Below are positions 59,908 through 64,000 of a stretch of DNA of 64,000 nt, one piece after another. Within the stretch, counting starts at the first letter, position 1. Each line of letters begins with the position of its first letter. The position numbers and the translations under genes are program-made. Location of the stretch: positions 47,521 through 111,520 of the forward strand of contig QANZ01047738.1 in assembly GCA_003254925.1 (NCBI GenBank), given 5' to 3'. Source of the DNA: Chamaecrista fasciculata (taxonomy: Eukaryota > Streptophyta > Magnoliopsida > Fabales > Fabaceae). The notes beneath the pieces were generated by a model. The model ran no database searches. It was not told the origin of the DNA and was given only the letters and a program-made list of their open reading frames with translations.

Positions 59908-60795
59908 GAGACTGGATTCACTGCAGTGGATTTCCCTCCAAATTCACTGCAGTGTACCTGCAGTATGCATTATTAACCATTAGATTCATCTCATTGGTCC
60001 ATATTATGCCACGTCGCCCATCAACCTTAAGTGAGACGGTGCGTTCTGTTATGGTCTTTTTTTTTTATTTCATCCAACCTAGATGGCCTCTTCTCTTCCA
60101 TTTTCTTTTCATCTCATCTTTCTTTTGTATGCTTTCTCTCTGTAGTATATAATTAAATATGATCTTTTTTGCGAAAAAGCAAGAAAAACAAATACCCATT
60201 TCTCTCTGTATCACGAAGATGGAAGATTGCTTTAACTTCTTTGTGTGCCAATAATATATGATTATGAAGACTTTGCCTATAAAATAATGTCCAGAAACTC
60301 ACCATCTAGCTCTTTCAAAACATTTTTGAAAAAAAAACTCTTTAAGAACTTGTTGAATCTTCAGGAAGAAACCCAAAAAGCATATTAACATAGAGCTTAA
60401 GAGATATAAGACTATACCCAAGCTCACGAGGGATTTGGACCAACCCATTTCATCATATTTGGAGAAAGATTAGTTGATTGTGGTGAAGACAAGTTATTGT
60501 ATGAAAAAAGAAAATGAACCATTCGAGAAAACCCATTTCAGCAATGAAGAAGAATTACGAGTGTCAGAGTGTGTGACAAAAATGCGAAGAAGGTAGAACA
60601 GCGAGACAATGAGCTGCGTTTGGGTTGGACGAATTTGAAAAACAAAAAAAATTGACAGAACAGACCGTCTCACTTGAGGCTGATGGGCGACGTGGCATAA
60701 TATAGATCAAGAAGATGAATCTAATGGTTATTAAGGCATACTGCAGGAACACTGCAGTGGATTTGGAGGGAAATCCACTGCAGTGATCCATCTCC
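59908..60795. mobile_element. Large Mutator-type MITE with long inverted arms and exact 9-bp TSD
   Basis: An exact TSD, gtcaactta, lies at 59899-59907 and 60796-60804. Ends gagactggattcactgcagt and actgcagtgatccatctcc open inverted arms of roughly 150 bp (for example gccacgtcgcccatcaacct versus its inverse near 60685-60704, and cgtctcactt). The loop of about 590 bp has no coding region. Cactgcagtg palindromes occur in both arms. Confidence 0.87.
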
Positions 60796-60804
60796 GTCAA
60801 CTTA

Positions 60805-61997
60805 ACCATTGAATCAATCAATCTTGATTAGTTTCATATCATAAATGATAATCTTAACACCCTTAGAATTTTAATATTTCTTTAAAATATCATTCTAATA
60901 TTTATTTTTCTTAGTAAAACCTTTAGAATTAAAATAAAATTTTATCCAAACATTTAATGTAAAACATTTTGTAACCTTTTCAATTTTAAATTCTGTTGAC
61001 CCTACATGAATGTTGAATGGTTTGACTAGGTGAAGATAGGCATGTGTAAGTTGAGATATTTGGAGACATTGATGGACCCACAACATATTCGATGAGCTGC
61101 TTTACTTGTTAGCTTTTTTGGCACCCATGGAATTTCATCATAAAGCCCACTGATTGGTGATCACTCCATGCTATATGTACTGTAATGTATTATTTTTTTT
61201 CTATTGTTTTATTGCTATTATGATTTATTTGTTTAAAAATGCTTTTGTGGCCTTAGGTTTTTCAAACACCCTTTTGAGGCTTTTAAGGCATCAAGTGGTG
61301 AAGAAGGAGGACCATCATGCATTTAGACAAGCCAACCATATGTTTTTGGCTTTCCTTTTGTTAGGTAAAGGCATCAAACATTTTCATAATTTTCCGTCAC
61401 TTACCTCTCAAAAAGCACGCCTAGAAAGGACAAATTTTGAGGTAATATGTAATGTAATGTAAATGTGGCTCTTCCCACATAAACAAAAAATTAAATAGAT
61501 TTTTCTTACAAAACTAGGTATGTACTGTTGTGGAAGTTTCAATTTTAATTTGGGCTCATTCATCTTGTTACGTTTCAATGATTGGGATATTACAATTTAC
61601 AAGTCATCTTTATATATATGCTACATTCTCTAGATAAGATTTAGTTCACCTATCAAATCATCAGTGGGAATTGTTGATTTTGGAGAGATTCCTTAGATGA
61701 TTTATCATATGAAACATTAAAAATATTAAATATATTTGAGGTGAATTTCATTATATATAATTTGCATTTGTATTTTTTTACCCAATTTGTTTGTTAAATC
61801 TTATTATATAAAATTGAGTATTTAAGATTTTTAAGGCTCTAAAAAAGTTTATTTTTGCCTTACTATTTAATCTCTATTAGTGTGCCTTTTAAATAAAGCT
61901 AATATTCAATGGTAAAAGAAAAACTTAGAAACCCTAAGGGTTTAGGATTTAGGGTTAAAATTTCAACCTCAAAAGTGGGTTTGGGATAATTTTTTTT

Positions 61998-62028
<31 letters not shown>

Positions 62029-63651
62029 TAAGACCACTTTGCAAAAATAAAAACATTATGGGACTAAAAGTGTAATTTGACCGTAATAGAATGAGAAAAG
62101 ATGATTTGGTAGCTGATCTGGCAAAGCGTAAAGAAAAAGCGAAAAAGGCATAAGCATGTGTTCCACTTCCACATACCAACTTATCATTCCTATGTCTTAT
62201 GAGGTGGATAGTGTTGGACATTTGGGCTAGCAGAATTGTGGTGTATAATATATGTACTCAAATTCTAAATTAATAGTTTCATATTATTCATACCTTTGTT
62301 TTGAGTTTGGATTATTTCAGGATGAATTGCATTATATTTTTAAGGTTTTTTTGTTAGTTTGTCCAAATGAAAATCTAAACAAATTGTGTCTTTTGTACAA
62401 AAAAAATAAATCTAGGGAATCTTTTGTTAGTTTCCACTTTCCAAAGTTTATATAATTTCTCTCGCACAATACAAAAATTCAATGAAATTTTGTGCATTTT
62501 ATCACTTTCTTTTTTTGTAATCCTGCTTCAATTTTCCTCCCTTTTTTTTTGGGTACTTTTTTCTTTTAAAGGATTTTTTTTTGGGTACTTTTGAGTGTGA
62601 GCTGGTGAGGGCCTGCAATTATTGACCCCAACTACAATGGCCCATCACCTGCATCATTTATGCCTGTCATTCAGTCTATCCTTGTTTAAAATTGAATTTA
62701 ACATTCACATTTTGATATGCTAACTTTAAATATATAATGTTTTGAATTTGATTAATTTAAACAAGAAATATCACTAATCTAATAAGTAATTGTAGAGTTT
62801 TGATATCATATTAAACAAAATCGAAAAAAACGGAAAGGACATAGACACATAGTGAATAAGTGATAAACTGATAATGAGTCCTTTCCACATTTGGGCCCAG
62901 AAGTGTATAGCCCATAACCTCATCAAACCAGTTCAAGCCCATCATAGAAATTTGTGTACAATGAAGGCAGGATATGACTATACTTTGGTATGGACCAAAC
63001 AAAAATACAAAAGACTATACAGTGAACTATAGAGATGGATTAATAATATTGAATGTGTCAATGTATGGATAATAAGCTCTTTAAGATGGAAAAAGATCAA
63101 CATAGTGGATTATTGGCATATAACTAAGAATTAGATAGGATCGTGACAGAGTTTAGTAAGTAAAAGGGGAAGTTACACTTTATTTCCTAAATATCCCCCT
63201 AACAAAAATATAAATAATTTTACGGTTCTTTTTTCCTAATAAAACAAGAGAAATGAAGACAAGTTTATCGATCATAGATTTTCAAGTTTTGGTTTGAAGA
63301 GGTGGAACGCATAATACTACACTCTCCTTTTCTTCTCTTGCGCTTTACAAATTTGTTTCACACTTAAATAAAGTTTTTTTATATCTATACTATAAAGTTT
63401 ATCAACTTAATATACATGAGTTAACAATTTGATTTTAAAAAATTTAGTTTATAATTCTTTAAAAAAATAGTTTTAATTTTATAGTATTTTCAAAAATAAA
63501 AAACTAATACATCTTAATTAAATTGCCTTCATAATTTAATCTAAAAAAAATATCTAAAAATTAAATTATATTTCCTTTGCGATTTTTAATAATCAAACAT
63601 CAAACTGTGTAGGGAAATATCAAGTGATATATCTATCATAATTAAATTATA
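60805..63651. other. Intergenic DNA, no supported gene
   Basis: AT-rich DNA. It contains a (TA)n run at 62012-62030 next to A and T homopolymers, and a telomere-like palindromic motif (aaaccctaagggtttagg) at 61929-61946. A half-MITE phrase (gggactaaaagtgtaatttg) lies at about 62060. Open frames such as 61154-61462 show no family resemblance. Confidence 0.4.
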
Positions 63652-64000
63652 GGGTAAATTACACTTTGGTACCCTGTGGTTTGACCCTATTTCACTTTGG
63701 TACCCTGTGGTTTGAAACTTGACACTTTGGTACCCTGTGGTATTCTCCATTAACACTTTGGTACCCTTTGGAGCTATTTTGTAATTCTAACCATAATAAA
63801 TTTTACAAAAATTACATATTGACCCCAAAAAAATTTTAAATTTTTTCATTTTAGTCCCTATATAATATGTATCCAGGGACCTATTTGTAATTTTTTGAAA
63901 ATTTTCTGGGGTCAATATGTAATTTTTGCAAAATTTGTTATTGTTAAAATTACAAAATAGCTCCAAAGGGTACCAAAGTGTTAATGGAGAATACCACAGG
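63652..64000. mobile_element. Mutator-type MITE family A, cut by the window end
   Basis: Begins gggtaaattacactttggta and follows the 14183-14612 copy almost base for base for 349 bases. The right arm continues beyond the window. The preceding nine bases (taaattata) are the expected TSD, to be checked past base 64000. Confidence 0.88.

Noticed and set aside
61154..61462. 102-codon open frame
   Set aside because: No start context, no domain, AT-rich composition like the surrounding non-coding DNA.
61929..61946. Interstitial telomeric repeat
   Set aside because: Only one short palindromic pair of telomere-like motifs; no tandem array.

Overview
This is plant nuclear DNA, almost certainly from a core eudicot. 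The evidence is many short GT-AG introns, AT-rich intergenic DNA, plant-specific gene families (PSK SIMULATOR, MORN-PIP5K, SnRK2, patellin, TOM1-like), and many small non-autonomous elements (hAT and Mutator-type MITEs, tRNA-derived SINEs, one TRIM). The sequence does not let me name the species.

Layout: (1) 131-5429 (+) a PSI1-like DUF3475/DUF668 gene whose 5' end lies outside the window; (2) 7445-10880 (-) a calponin-homology domain protein with a C-terminal membrane segment; (3) 16365-20415 (-) a type-B phosphatidylinositol-4-phosphate 5-kinase with MORN repeats; (4) 27897-33198 (-) an oxysterol-binding-protein-related protein (ORP1 group, PH + ORD); (5) 40246-43726 (+) a TOM1-like VHS/GAT protein (TOL3/TOL4 type) with a probable 5' leader exon near 39295-39373; (6) 44873-48216 (-) a subclass I SnRK2 kinase (SnRK2.4/2.10 type); (7) 56034-58718 (+) a patellin (SEC14 + GOLD). 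Exon joins were worked out by hand from splice sites and family conservation. For all seven genes the phases close exactly and give full-length family-like proteins, except that gene 1 starts outside the window.

The genes are independent transcription units. Four of them (PIP5K, ORP, patellin, TOM1-like) act at membranes in phosphoinositide, sterol or ubiquitin-cargo trafficking, but the sequence shows no sign of a coordinated cluster. The space between genes is mostly repeat DNA. I could delimit several elements with exact target-site duplications: hAT-type 8-bp TSDs at 22906, 51155, 54358 and 55218; Mutator-type 9-bp TSDs at 3491, 14183, 29477 and 59908.

Most worth a second look: two GC-AG introns (ORP and SnRK2); a hydrophobic 34-codon uORF overlapping the TOM1-like start codon; a nested element at about 50.37-51.72 kb whose intact arm acts as the empty site for a hAT insertion; a 73-nt tRNA-like sequence inside that hAT element; and single-N positions that coincide with half-deleted MITEs, suggesting assembly joins. 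I found no clear evidence for a novel multi-gene system.
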